Shown: positions 24,022-35,215 of the stretch, in pieces
Layout of the letters: each line of letters starts with the position of its first letter
How positions within the stretch are numbered: the stretch's first letter is position 1
Assembly: GCA_031763025.1 (NCBI GenBank)
Contig: JASSKH010000020.1
Location: forward strand, 5,203,667 to 5,267,666
DNA length: 64,000 nt
Direction: 5' to 3'
Source: Macrocystis pyrifera
Taxonomy: Eukaryota > Sar > Phaeophyceae > Laminariales > Laminariaceae
The notes under the pieces: generated by a model
Database searches by the model: none
The model's input: only the letters and a program-made list of their open reading frames with translations
What the model was told of the DNA's origin: nothing
Made by a program: the position numbers and the translations under genes

Positions 24022-24133
24022 TGGGCTCTCGCTAATCGGACACTCGTGCCGCGCTCGTACACGTAGCAGAGGGGTGCAGCATTTTCTTTTCGGGGCAGAA
24101 AGCCTTTCTTCTGACTGTTGTGAGCCTCGTTAA

Positions 24134-24451
24134 CCCATTGACTGTAGAACTACACCGCCATTTTCGGGACAGACAAGTCGATTTCCAAGCGGGTGGTGTG
24201 AAGGTGTCACCTACTGAGCTATAGGGGTAGAAGATCGACCGATTACCCAGCTGCCGACGACGCCAAATGTGAGGGTATTACCTACTGAGCTATAGGGGTA
24301 GAAGATCGATCGATTACCCAGCTGCCGACGACGCCAAATGTGAAGGTGTTGCCTACTGAGCTATAGGGGTAAAAGATCGATCGGTCACCCAGCCCAGGGT
24401 AAAATCCTTACAACAGTGGTCCTCAAAATGGCACTTGCAGCATTGAAAGGG
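24134..24451. mobile_element. piggyBac-like element with 71-bp internal tandem repeats
   Basis: The left end reads TTAA then CCCATTGACTG..CGCCATTTTCGGGAC. The right end is the inverse, GTCCTCAAAATGGC..CATTGAAAGGG, then TTGA. A TTAA site with CCC-starting ends is the mark of piggyBac. The middle carries about 2.6 copies of a 71-bp unit starting CCTACTGAGCTATAGG at 24210, 24281 and 24352. No coding sequence is present, so it is non-autonomous. Confidence 0.6.
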
Positions 24452-24519
24452 TTGACTGAGGACCGTTTCGCGTCTCGGGCTGAATCGTCTCAGATCGTCG
24501 ACTGTTCCCACCTTGATGA

Positions 24520-24790
24520 TCTAGATTAATTCAAGACAGATAGAACATATCTACAGTAGCACCAATCTTGTAGGATCTACTGTACAGTGGTAGCTCGTGT
24601 TGCCGAGTGGAACCCACCCGTGTGATGTGCGTGTAGGATCTGCTTATAGCACACGTTTCCTGGGTTGGATCTGTCTGTGCCTATGCAGATCCTCTGCGCG
24701 GCCTCTCGTCACTGCAGATAGGAGAGGAGGAACTAGATGATCTAGATGATATATCTGTAGGTGATCTGTCTGATCTGGCAGGGATGTGGA
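24520..24790 (+). repeat. GATC-rich dispersed repeat
   Basis: It shares GCACACGTTTCCTGGGTTGG, the AGAGGAACTA word and the ending GATCTGTCTGATCTG with a second copy at 54640-54895. It contains many GATCT/AGATC words that could pair. Confidence 0.5.
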
Positions 24791-26386
24791 ACTATCTGAC
24801 CCAATGTCGTCGTTTCCGGCTGCCCTTGGCTCCCACCCTGACCGAAAATGTAGTCACCGTTTGACGCTGATCCCAGAATTCCAATGGGGGGTTATAATTT
24901 CGGTCAGAGGGGTACCCAAATAAGGCACGCCGTGTGATCGGAACACCATATGTGTTTTGGTTCTCGTGCCACTCGTTGTATGTACCCATTGTACTGCTGC
25001 ACGTAGGCCATCGGTCTGGTTGCACTTTTTTTTCAATGTTTTCCACGAAAAAAGCGTCAGTTTTCTTCTGTGACTTACTAACTAATAGTATAGATCTCCT
25101 GCTGCTGCACCTCAAGCGAAAAGCCGGGCTCAGAAAAAAACGGTCGGTATATGTACAGTAGAGCTTTTACCGCGCGCTACTGCTGGACACGATGGTTGGC
25201 ACACTCTACGGCAGTCTACGAGACACAAGGGGACTGACTAACAAGCTAACGTCAAGCTACATGGGTGATATGGGGTTTGATTGATTGCTCCTTGGTAGGG
25301 TTTTGAATAGGGTTCGGCGTTACTGTGTATCGTCTCGTACGACAGCAGTTATGTGACAACTCGAACCAACATTTTCTCCTGTGAGAAGTTCGTAAGCCAC
25401 CCTCAGGGGGGGGGGGGGGGGGGGGGACAGTAGGTGCACCCCTATGCACCCCTTTCGGGAAAAAAAAAAAAACAAGAGATGAAACTGTCGCGCGGCAGTA
25501 GCATCTCGTGAGGGGATGGATGGAGCAGGGCTCGGGGCAAGATATGCGCACTACTACTGCTGTAGGTAGGACGATAAGCAGTGATTGATATGGCAGGGCC
25601 AGGCTGGAAAACTCTCGGGGAAATTGCTGGGGCAGGCAGAGGGCAGGAACGTGTCAGAGCGATGAAGGGTGAAAAACGGAGCGATGGGACTGAAGAACAG
25701 GAAAATGAGGGGACAAGGGCGGGAAATGACGAGACCACAAGGTTGAAACATTGCAGGAGAGGGTACAGGCCGAGACTGGGGAATGGCTGTATGAAAATGA
25801 CTGCACGAGGCTGAAACGTGGCGTGCGGGATAACCGGATGGAGTGGTTGTACGAGAGTCTGTGGGAGTAGTGTAGCATCATAAGGCAAGCGCAGCCTACG
25901 GTAGTGTGTCCTGAGTCCATTTCCTCGCGGATAAAAAAACACTGTCTGCATACTCCTAGCTCTGCAGGGTCTCTTATGAATCGTACCGCTGCTGTCAGCA
26001 TGCCCAAGGGAAGCCAGTCAGACCTGCTGTACGCGTACTACGTGCGAAGTACTGCTGTAGAGGCACCGTGTGGTCCTCGATTGGACTGCCGTTTCCAGGG
26101 TCTCGGCGCTCACTGATGTTAGCGTTGCGGATGAGCAACGCGATAAACGTTGGGAAGCTGTTAGGGTATGGCATTCCTTGATGCGGGGGGGGGGGGGGGG
26201 GGGGGGGGGGAGGGGGTCAAACCCAAAGTTCTCGACAGGGCTCCTTGCATACGCTTGTTGGTTAGGGTGTTGTGACACGTTTGGATGGAAACTGTTGACG
26301 CGAGCACGACGTGGAGAGGCATGTCTTGTCTCCTTGTGCCCGCTAGCATGCACGTCACCCTTCACGCGACTCGCCTACATGACGCC

Positions 26387-26536
26387 TCGCGTTTTTTTCT
26401 TCGCGCTTGGTGCAAGCGATGTTTATGCCTGGTTGGTGAAAACCCGACGTGCTCCATCCCGGCATTGTAGGGATGCGAGGGTCTCTAGTCATACGACTAT
26501 TGTCATGACATGAGTATACCCCCCCCCCCCCCCCCC
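26387..26536 (+). repeat. Poly(C)-ended repeat family P1, forward copy
   Basis: The order is CTTCGCGCTTGGTGCAAGCG, CCTGGTTGGTGAAAACCCGA, CGTGCTCCATCCCGGCATTG, GGGATGCGAGGGTCT, CATACGACTA, then ATGAGTATAC followed by about 16 C. This shows the direction of the family: unique head, C tail. Confidence 0.7.
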
Positions 26537-27139
26537 TCCGAGTGTTCCCTTCTTCCCTCCGCTCCCACCCCCGGACTCTGATGTGTGGGTTGTACTATAA
26601 CCGTGGTGTCTTCCTCTCCTAAGATGCATTTTACGTACCCGCGGGGTTTGGGGTTTGTGTGTCGTTGACCAATCCCTGCTGTCAGTTTTCAAGCGCCAAG
26701 CGCTGTTTCGTCTGATTGGCCGAAGGTTCTTGGCTGGCGTCTGGCGCCTGCGAGAGTCATGGCGTAACCGTCGGTACTGGGGCTTTATTAATTGAAATTG
26801 TTGACATATCCCGCTGATGGAAGCATGGTGAATGATTCAGGCAATCCTTCAAGGAAGACATGCTTTTTATCGCTCTGCTCTGAAGAATGAGGCTGAAAGC
26901 CCGGTAGTTACCTGGGTTCAGGCACTGCGATCGTACTTGTAGTACTTGGAAGGCGTATCTTACAGGGGAAACCAGAAGTTTTCCCAGCGAGGCACCAGCC
27001 TTGCTCTTAGTCTCCACGTGCACGAAAGGATTAATGCTGCTCTTCTTCTGTATCTCTTAAGCAGACAGTACACGTGAGTCCCAACGAGTAGCTGCTCAGG
27101 TCAAGGGATGCAAAGTGTCCCGACCTTGATCATTAACAA

Positions 27140-27260
27140 GTGCCCCCCCCCCCCCCCCCCGCCTGCTCCGTCTCGAAAGGGATGCGTGTTCAATGGTCAA
27201 AATGACTACAGTAAGACAAAGCAACAGATGAACGAATTATGACGCCCCGCGCTCCCCTTT
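27140..27260 (-). repeat. Poly(C)-ended repeat family P2, copy at 27140
   Basis: A C tract at about 27144-27160 is followed by GCTCCGTCTCGAAAGGGATG, GTTCAATGGTCAAAATGACT, AAAGCAACAGATGA and a second C-rich end, ACGCCCCGCG. The unit matches P2, here with C runs at both borders. The strand is uncertain. Confidence 0.5.
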
Positions 27261-28218
27261 CCCCCATCTTGTTTCCGGGAGTCGCAGAAGGTTTGGCGGC
27301 GTTTCGATGTCTGCTCTCTGAAAGAGGTTTCGTATAATACGACTGGGCGGGTTTATCTTTCTAGGTTGACCATTTTCTCATCTGAAGCTAGCTGAAGTAG
27401 GAAAGGTCCAACTAGAATGGCCTGGTGGTGTCTGGTGTCATCGCTTGAGGATGATGACGTTCATCGATGGGGCAAGACTTGACGCCAACGGCTGGTACGA
27501 TACTGCAAAAAAGCCATCCCAACTACTGCCAACCCCAAGAAATTTGTCCAAAGAGCGTGGTTCGGGGTGCAGTTGGAAAAATAAACACGTCGGACGAATC
27601 AGGGAAGGGGTTAACTTGTCGGTCGCTACCTACGTACGGCATTTATTTCCCTTATACGTTCAGACGAATACAGTACGTAGTAGGCTAAAAAACAAAAACA
27701 ATCGAAAAAAAACGCAATCGATTTTTTTGTTTCGTTTTTGTTTTTTACAACCGAATAACGGACTCAATAAAGTCAGTTTTTGGTCACGGGGGAAAAAAAA
27801 GAAAAAAAATGACCGAGCCAAAAAATAGTGGGGTGTGCGCAGTTGCATAAATCGGTGTAAGACGACTCGTCGTAGGCCACCTCAGTCATTTTGATTGGCC
27901 TCAACTTGAGCACGCTGTCCGGACATGGACGACTGAGGCCAACCACCCGTCCATCCCCTTACCTACCCACCCAACCACTCACACGCTACCACACGCAACT
28001 AAAGAGACAGACTCAAGAAACCACGAACGTATTTTTTGTTTCTGCAAGAGACTACTTCCTGATCCACACTACTTTTTTTTTCCGATTATCGCACCTTTAC
28101 TTTCCAGCTTAACTCGTAAGAGGTTTTTACCCTCAGCGATCTTCTGGATAAGCCGTGGTCACAGGTGTCTCCCTTCTCCCCTCCGGTACGTACGTGCCTT
28201 CATTTTTATCGTGCATAG

Positions 28219-28364
28219 GGTTCAGCAATGCCACTGCTCGTCGATTCTCATCGAATGTTGCTTCCTCACGCTCTCGCAATTTGATCTTAGCAGGCCCGCG
28301 GGCCATCTACCAAGCCGTCAGGGATGCCGGCTACGGTATCGAAAAACAAAACATCCAAGTCTAA
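28219..28364 (+). CDS. Possible terminal exon, unknown protein
   Basis: A good acceptor, ATTTTTATCGTGCATAG, opens a phase-1 frame reading FSNATARRFSSNVASSRSRN then LILAGPRAIYQAVRDAGYGI and stopping at TAA. The last part reads like a helix of a real protein, but no upstream exon was found. I do not recognise the family. It may be a fragment of a transposon-encoded protein. Confidence 0.3.
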
Positions 28365-28439
28365 TGTTTGTCCAAAACAGAAAAGGGGTGTTAAGACTTT
28401 GTGGGTGGCTGCAGCCGTAGACGAGAATAATCCCAATTT

Positions 28440-28608
28440 ACAGAGGGAGGGGAAGGAGTACTCGATAGGAGGAGAGATGTACTCGATCTCATGCATGGCC
28501 GTAGTCATATGACCATAGACCCTCGCACCCCTACAATGCCGGGACGGAGCATGTCGGGCTTTCACCGACCAGGCAGACATTGCTTGCACCAAGCGCGAAG
28601 CGCCGTGA
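28440..28608 (-). repeat. Poly(C)-ended repeat family P1, copy at 28440
   Basis: Plus strand: GAGTACTCGATAGGAGGAG, CATGCATGGCCGTAGTCATA, GACCATAGACCCTCGCACCC, GGGACGGAGCATGTCGGGCT, CACCAAGCGCGAAGCGCCGT. The G-rich tail side here is short and interrupted; a separate G run follows the head. Confidence 0.65.
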
Positions 28609-29593
28609 GGGGGGGGGGTACTCTTTGAAAGGAGAACATGTCAGCGCCATGGCTCAGGTATACGTACGTATGGACGACGAAAACAACGCGCACAGGCTGC
28701 AGCATTGACACTAAAAACGATGCTCGGTACTACAGGCAAGTATTGTACGTATGACAGACACTTCTCCACGTCAAGAGCCCCGTCAAAAAACATCAGGGAG
28801 GCCCACAGCAAACAGGCCCAGAGTAAGCCCAAAGCACCCACCTTTTGTGCTTGTATATCAAGGACTACTGCGTGCGCGAATCGAGAACGTTGTCTGCGTA
28901 GGACACGCGGCTAACCACGCAGTAGGCGTTCCATCGATGCTGCTACGCTTGTATCAATCCGGCATGCGTTCGGAAGCCTCTCCCCCCCCCCCCTTAGCGG
29001 CCCTACCGTGATACTGGTACTAATATTTTTACCCCCGTCGAACAATGGTGGTGGTGGTGGTGGTGGTGGTGGGTGGTGGAGGCACAGTAATGACCCCCCT
29101 CTACATTCGGCGCCCGATGACATAAGAAACGTCAATTTGGTGTCCATGCTCACTCTCTTACTTACTTTGCGACCTCGATATAACTCTGTTGTATGGGATT
29201 CAGAGTCGGTCCCACTACTGTCGTTGAGCCGCGTTTCTTAGACCCCATTTTCTCATTGTTCGTCCCGACCCGAGCCGTTTTTTTCTTTCAAACAACACAA
29301 AAAAGTGTCCATAGCTTGACTGCGGGGCGCCCACCAGTCTGCCGCACTTATTATACGAGTGTCGGCAAGAAACCAGACAATAAAAAAAACAAGCACTACT
29401 ACTGTACGTACAGCGGCAAAAACAAAAAACAAAAAACAAAACACAGCACTACACCCGCACAACTGCCACACTGCTGTCGAACGTCATGTGTGCCAAGCGA
29501 TTTCCAAAGGCAAGTTCACTCGTAGCGGGCAGCCGGCACTTTCCAACCTGCACTACGTATTAATAGTAAGGGCGAGACCGCTACTGACTGCTA

Positions 29594-29815
29594 TCGCGGG
29601 GGGCCATAGTAGACAGGACATAAATATTGTTATTACGGGGGTCTATAGTTAACAGGACCTATGGCATACATAAAAACCTATATATTTAGGTATTTTTACC
29701 AACAATATTTGGTCCTGTTAACTATGGACCCCCGTAATAGTACTAATAGGGAAATATATTACCTGGTAGTTTTTTTGTGTGTACCGTAGGTGCTATTTAC
29801 TACGGCCCCCCGTAA
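29594..29815. mobile_element. MITE M1, copy 4, split by another M1 copy
   Basis: The outer ends are TCGCGGGGGGCCATAG at 29594 and GGCCCCCCGTAA ending at 29815, flanked by TA. The element is interrupted after AAATATTGT by a whole second M1 copy. Confidence 0.75.
29633..29737. mobile_element. MITE M1, copy 5, nested in copy 4
   Basis: 105 bp from TTACGGGGGTCTATAG to TGGACCCCCGTAA, with TA at both borders. It belongs to the subfamily with GTTAACAGGACC arms, also seen at 36997. Confidence 0.8.
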
Positions 29816-30193
29816 TAGTGACACCCGTCACCACTAATGGAATGGGGAACCGTGGTGAGCTGAAGACAGAGCTGAAGACAAATCGTCATAAATTTACCCC
29901 CATCAGCCTCGGAGATTAGAAAATAAATAAATAAATAAAGAAATAAAGAATAAAAACAAACGTGAGCTGAGCGGCTGCTTGCTGCAGAACGTTGTTGCTG
30001 TTCCTGTGACAGCGGACTATGGTACGGCTGCCGCCAACACTGCCACCACAGCGCGATAAGCACCTATCAATATTAATAGCAGCTTAGCGCGCGCACACAG
30101 AATAATCTCACTACCGCTCGAAAATTAGACAACCAATCGCTCCACCACCACACCATCAACTATCCCCTCCTATCTATCCCGCTCTTAATAACC

Positions 30194-30194
<1 letters not shown>

Positions 30195-30247
<53 letters not shown>
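30195..30247 (+). repeat. Poly-C tract of about 53 bases
   Basis: Pure C run preceded by TTAATAACCT. No P1 or P2 sequence is clear next to it. Confidence 0.9.
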
Positions 30248-30450
30248 TACTACGACCGACTGCGATTACAATTCAGCAGTCGTTATTACCATAAATAAAT
30301 GCATAACTTTGGCAAAGGCGAAGCAACTCAGGCTGGAGATGAAAAGAAACGACTATATATAACAATGGTACTGCATAATACAGAGTACAAACACGCATCG
30401 CTTGTACAGCACTCATGAGTTCTACAACACCCTCGTGGCGTGTACAACAA

Positions 30451-30453
<3 letters not shown>

Positions 30454-30504
<51 letters not shown>
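30454..30504 (+). repeat. (CAG)17 microsatellite
   Basis: Uninterrupted CAG units; CAG/CTG tracts recur at 36661, 38140, 39841 and 63408. Confidence 0.95.
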
Positions 30505-30506
<2 letters not shown>

Positions 30507-31371
30507 CCTGCTCGAGGCACTGCGATCCAGTGGCCAACAGGGACACTCCCGGCTAGCGCTCCGCCGCCGGTGGCCAAAACCTGCACCGGCCACCATTTCA
30601 GCAGCAAACAAACAAAACTAAAAAACAGCCCACCCACACACCTCACATCTGCGTGAATGGATGGGCGGGAGCGTGAACGAAGCTGATAGGGATAGACACC
30701 GCGCGGTAACTACAATCTCTCTTCAACCTCCGCCCCGCAAAAAAGCCTTCCCGTCCAACCTCCTCTCCCGCCCGCTCCTTCCCTCCAGCCCCCAACCCCG
30801 TCTCCTCCACCTCCCCCTCCCTCTTCGAGCAGCAACAACCGCCCGATAAAGAAAGCGGGGTACACAGGTACTCGCGGGGGTGGGCAAAAGCGGCTATTAC
30901 AACGGGAGGCAGACCACCGTTATCACTACCGTCCTGCCCCCCCCCCTCCCTCCCCGGCTTCCCTCCACCGCGGGCCCCAAGACGTCCATCGCCGATCGAC
31001 GCAACAAAGAAAACCCATGCTGCAGCCAGACGGGCCACATGAAGGCACGCAGGCAGGCCTTTAAAAAGAAGGCAGTCAGGAACGCCTCCGATATTGCCTT
31101 TGAGCTCACCCTTTTAGCACTGCACCTACATTTTTTTTTTCTTCGGGGGGGGGGGGGGGGGTATATTCGGCACCAGTTTGAGATGCGTACGTAGTGCTTT
31201 GCAGTTCAAAAAGTAAGTACCTAACAATCGAGAGCGACGCAGAGGCCGGGCCTTTTTTGCTCCTCCTGTCATCTTGTCCTGCGCAAGCACGTGCGACGGA
31301 CGGCACCAGCAGCAGCAGCACGAGAAAAAACATTCGGCACACGCAGGAGAGACGTACTGAGTATCATATTG

Positions 31372-31600
31372 GTGGGGGGCGGGGGGGGGGGGGGGGGGGG
31401 GGGGCGGTGTTCTCATGATCATGCATGGCCGTAGTCGTATGACCATAGACCCTCGCATCCCTACAAATGCCGGGACGGAGCACGTCGGGTTTTCACCGAC
31501 CAGGCAGACATTGCTTACACCAAGGGGGGTGGGGGAGGTGTACTCGATAGGAGAGATGCACTCGACCTCATGCATGGCCGTAGTCGTACGACCATAGGCC
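31372..31600 (-). repeat. Two poly(C)-ended P1 repeats in a row
   Basis: The first copy (31380-31530) starts on plus with a G tract, then CATGCATGGCCGTAGTCGTA and ends GCTTACACCAAGG. A second, shorter one (31525-31600) starts GGGGGTGGGGGAGGTGTACTCGATAGG and repeats CATGCATGGCCGTAGTCGTA. This suggests repeated use of the same insertion site or tandem copying. Confidence 0.6.
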
Positions 31601-32233
31601 CGCGACGGTGAGGACAACGTAGATGGTTACCCTTCAGAAGCCATGCGGAACACGCACGGATGACGTACATACCGTACCACTCAGCTATTTGTTTTTTCCA
31701 AAGCCGAAAAGTAATCTGTACGTACACAGACACCACAGCTGGCGCATCTTTATAAACGAGCAAAAACACACCTGATTGTCACGGTGGTCTGCCTACCGCT
31801 GTGGGCATGATAGTGGCCATCGCGCGGTCTGTCTCCGTGATTTACTGAATGCAATCAACAGCGCACCGACCTACCTACCCACCCCACCCACCTAACCCCT
31901 CCCCCCCCCAAACACCCACTCCCCCGCCCGCTCACCCATCCTCACCACAACCGTGTTTGATGCTTCGGTCAGTGATCGATGCCTAATGCAATCAACAACG
32001 CACCCACCCACCCACCTACCTACCCCCCCCCCCCCCCCCCCCCCCCCCCAAACACCCACTCCCCCGCCCGCTCACCCACCTACACCCCAATATACCGTAC
32101 CCCTCTGTGTGTGCTGTTTCGGTCAGTGACGGACGCCTCGCGCCCCGCGCGGCGGCGGGGCGGGGGGCGGGGGCGGTGTACTCATTATCATGCATGGCCG
32201 TAGTTGTATGAGCACATATAGACCCCCGCATCG

Positions 32234-32478
32234 ACGTGTTCTACGAAAAGAGGTACCAGCACATTTCCGCTATTTTTGTTTCTGAATGACGGGACTTCTT
32301 AACCCAATATCGTCGGAATGCTACTCTTGTCTCCAAAAACTACGTCATTGTATACGGGATGCAATTTGATTTTTGCTGAAGCCAGTTTTTTTGGGGGTGA
32401 GGTGTGGAGCTCCCTGCTTAAGGTCAAGCGAGGAGCCTCGGAAACAAGTAGGGTGAACCTCTATCGTAGAACGCCTCC
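32234..32478 (+). repeat. M2 repeat, copy at 32234
   Basis: From GACGTGTTCTACGAAAAGAG to CTCTATCGTAGAACGCCTCC, with all inner words in order. The right end runs straight into CATCCCTAAAATGCCGGGAT, a P1-like piece, and then a 65-base G tract. Confidence 0.65.
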
Positions 32479-32503
32479 ATCCCTAAAATGCCGGGATGGG
32501 GGA

Positions 32504-32504
<1 letters not shown>

Positions 32505-32569
<65 letters not shown>
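32505..32569 (+). repeat. Poly-G tract of 65 bases
   Basis: Pure G run immediately after a P1-like fragment. Confidence 0.9.
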
Positions 32570-32572
<3 letters not shown>

Positions 32573-32943
32573 GTCTGCAGTCGTATTACTGTCGTGGTGT
32601 CTCCTGATACAGTTGAGGTCCGAAACTACAGGAACACGAGCAACACAACAGCCACGAGCATCTTGCTTACACAAAACACGTCCCACAGCAGTAGTCTACG
32701 TGGTAGTCATACCTGGTACCGTTTTTATTTTTCTACCTTGTTATCAAAAATAAAAACCACGTTCGTGCTTGTAGAAAAATGGTTTGTCGTGTTGACAAGC
32801 AGCGAACGAAAAATATTTGTACGAGAACATCCATACGTAGGTAGGTACATTCCGCTCCCAAGATTATCCCACAGGGAACATCAACAATTTCTTGCTCGAG
32901 CCAAAGAAAAACTCCCAATGTGGACGCCAGGCCCTATCCACTA

Positions 32944-33048
32944 CTACGGGCGGCCATAGTAAATAGGACCTACGATACACACAAAAACCTATACATCTAC
33001 CTATTTTTACGAACCATGTTTGGTCCTACTTACTATGGCCCCCCGTAA
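32944..33048. mobile_element. MITE M1, copy 6
   Basis: CTACGGGCGGCCATAG to TGGCCCCCCGTAA, flanked by TA. The core CCTACGATACACACAAAAAC matches other copies. Confidence 0.7.
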
Positions 33049-33577
33049 TAGATAGTACCGCCTCCGTATCACTCTCGGGAGGATCAGTCAGTCCGAGATA
33101 TGTTTCCTTGTTGCCCGCCCCCCCCCCCCCCCCCCTGTCTACGATCAGACGACTACGGCCATGCATGGCATCGACTACACCCCCCCCACAGTGAGAGTGC
33201 GGCAATCCACACGGCCACCGACGATGGACCCAGCAATCATACCGGTATATCCCAGGGCTGAGCACCGGCTGACTCAGTCAGTAGCGACTACACCGTCTTC
33301 AAAACCAATCAGTATGCTGGGTTGCAGCAGTATACCGGCGTTCCTCTCTCTCCTCCCGGGACGCATTTCGTCGGTTTCCGTGCCACAACATGGCGTGTTT
33401 TTTTTTTTTTGGGCGTGCGTCCGATCAAAACTACTGGCGAACTTACTGGCGAGGTCAATCAGTAGATTACTACTGCCAGTACATGCTGGGCCAGTGCCCA
33501 GGCCAACAAAAGCCATATACCATACATCTCCGAGTGTTTGCACATTCACATTTCGTTCAAAACACCATATTCCACTG

Positions 33578-33942
33578 ACGCGTTCTGCGATAAAATAAAC
33601 CTAGCACATTTCCGCGAAAAAAAAAATCTGAATGAAGGGGGGTCCTTAACCCTTTTAGTGCTGCAGTCCCGTTTTGGGGACAACTCACTTGGAATTAGGC
33701 TGGTTTGTCCCCAAATCGGAACTGGGGTACTAAAAGGGTTATAACCGAAAATCGTCGGAATGCCAATCTTGCTTCGACAAAATGACGTTTCTGCATATAC
33801 TTGTACTCGGGCCGTGGGACTTTTTTTTCATCGGGACGCAATTTGATATATCTGCTGAAGTCAGTTTTCGGGGGAGGTGTGGAGCTCCTTGAGTTAGGAG
33901 CCTCGGAAGATATAGGGTGAACCTCTATCGTAGAACGCCTCC
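33578..33942 (+). repeat. M2 repeat with a TTAA-type MITE inserted
   Basis: The M2 order is intact (GACGCGTTCTGCGATAAAAT to TATCGTAGAACGCCTCC) but longer than the others, because 89 bp are inserted after GGTCCTTAA. The insertion dates the TTAA-type MITE as younger than this M2 copy. Confidence 0.65.
33650..33738. mobile_element. TTAA-type (piggyBac-like) MITE, best copy
   Basis: It is preceded by TTAA, starts CCCTTTTAGTGCTGCAGTCC and ends GGTACTAAAAGGG followed by TTATAA. Inside is a short palindrome with GGGGACAA..TTGTCCCC. The 89-bp length and CCC/GGG ends fit a piggyBac-derived MITE. Related copies: 14309, 17885, 20052, 46267, 53330. Confidence 0.6.
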
Positions 33943-35019
33943 AGTGTCTGTGATAGCGAGTGCGTCCTCGCATCCCAAACCCGCCAAGAAAAAAAAATAA
34001 GTATATATATATATAGACCTATAAACACACCAGATAAGTATATTTATGTATGATGCAGGACTACCGCCCCCGTTTACTGGCGTTCTCGGACATACGGTAT
34101 ACCACATGTTTTAGCTCAGTAAAAAATACGCTGGGGGGTCGTGCGTCGCAAAAGGTGTAACAGGATTGTGAAACGAGAACCGAAGGACACTTTTTTCGGT
34201 CGTCCTTTTTCCGGCTTTGCCGATCGACAACCGACAACTTTTACTTTCGGCTTATATATGAAAAACACCGACCGAAACCGATCGACATTTCTTGTTTTTA
34301 TCCCCGAAGCACCGTTCGGTTTCGGTTTCGGCTCCGGCTTCGGTTTGCCTTTATTTTGCATAGAGAACCCGCTCGAAACCGATCGACTATTCGGTGAAAA
34401 ACCGGAAAAATCGACCGAGCAACTTTTCTACGGGTATTCTTGCTTCCCAAAAAAGGTTGGCTTGTGAACATGGATCAACGAGATTACGACGACGAGTTAA
34501 CGTGAACACAACTACTGTGCAGCCCCAGAGGCCGTGGCAAAAAAAAATAATACAAGAAACATCCTTTTAATAATGCTGCTGCCGCTGCCGCTGCGGCTGC
34601 TACTACCGCTGCCGCTGCGGCTGCTCACCTTAACTCTAACCCTATCCGCGGCAGCATGGTCGCGTCACCGAGCACAGGGAGCACACAGACGGCAAAGGCC
34701 GCACGCCTGGCGGCTGGCGCCATCAGAGCTGTGGCTCTGTGTCCACCTTCAAAGCGGCCCCCGCACCCGGCATAGCCGCCACCGTCCGTACAGCCCTCGC
34801 CGTCACCGCGGCCACCACAATAGTCCCCACGGCCACCACACCGCCCGCACCCACCACATCCACCACTGCCCGTCGCCACCCTCACCAAAGGTAGCTTTAC
34901 TCCAGGTACAAGGCCGCCACCCCAAACCCAGCCCGCACAGCCGCCACCACCACCAACAAACACCCCACCATGCCCCACAGAGCACCCGGCACACCCAGGC
35001 GTGGCCGCGACCAACCCCG

Positions 35020-35215
35020 TCAGAGGTAAGGCTTGATGTTGACGTTCAACGCCGTGAGGGTGAACCTTCTCTTCCGCCCCCCGACCGAGTAGACCTTGTC
35101 CTTGTAAGACTTCCACGTCCCGTCCTTCGCCTGAAAGAAGGCGTACACTCGGAGGTTCTTGCAGTTCTCGGGGAAGTTGACGGTTGTGGTTGGCGTTCCT
35201 CGCCGGGGTGTCATC
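35020..35215 (-). CDS. Exon 2 of the two-exon gene
   Basis: The acceptor is GGATTCGGCAG after a 17-base T tract. The frame ends with TGA at 35020. Codons end mostly in G or C. It is the template of the relic at 35400-35520. Confidence 0.65.

Larger units (their letters stand above)
24022..35019. other. Repeat-rich intergenic region
   Basis: No complete gene is supported. Contents I can name: the TTAA-type element at 24134, GATC-rich repeat sequence (24520-24790), several P1/P2 repeats with G or C tracts, a nested pair of M1 MITEs, a (CAG)17 tract, a (GGT)n tract and two M2 repeats. A coding-like stretch with no clear strand lies at 30960-31110. A possible terminal exon at 28219-28364 is listed separately. 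Sequence from 34640 to 35000 is rich in ACC triplets. Confidence 0.4.

Noticed and set aside
24792..25115. Minus-strand frame of 107 codons with protein-like composition (TYNEWHENQNTYGVPITRRA)
   Set aside because: It starts at TTG, has no splice context, and half of it lies in a hairpin (CTGACCGAAA .. TTTTCGGTCAG), so it is more likely a small repeat.
30880..31110. Coding-like island, plus (KKKAVRNASDIAFELTLL) or minus (AFFLKACLRAFMWPVW)
   Set aside because: Both strands look possible and no exon borders fit; not annotated as a gene.
34534..35000. Long plus and minus frames over ACC-rich sequence beside the last exon of the two-exon gene
   Set aside because: Repeated ACC/GGT triplets give open frames on both strands; it is most likely 3' untranslated or intergenic DNA.
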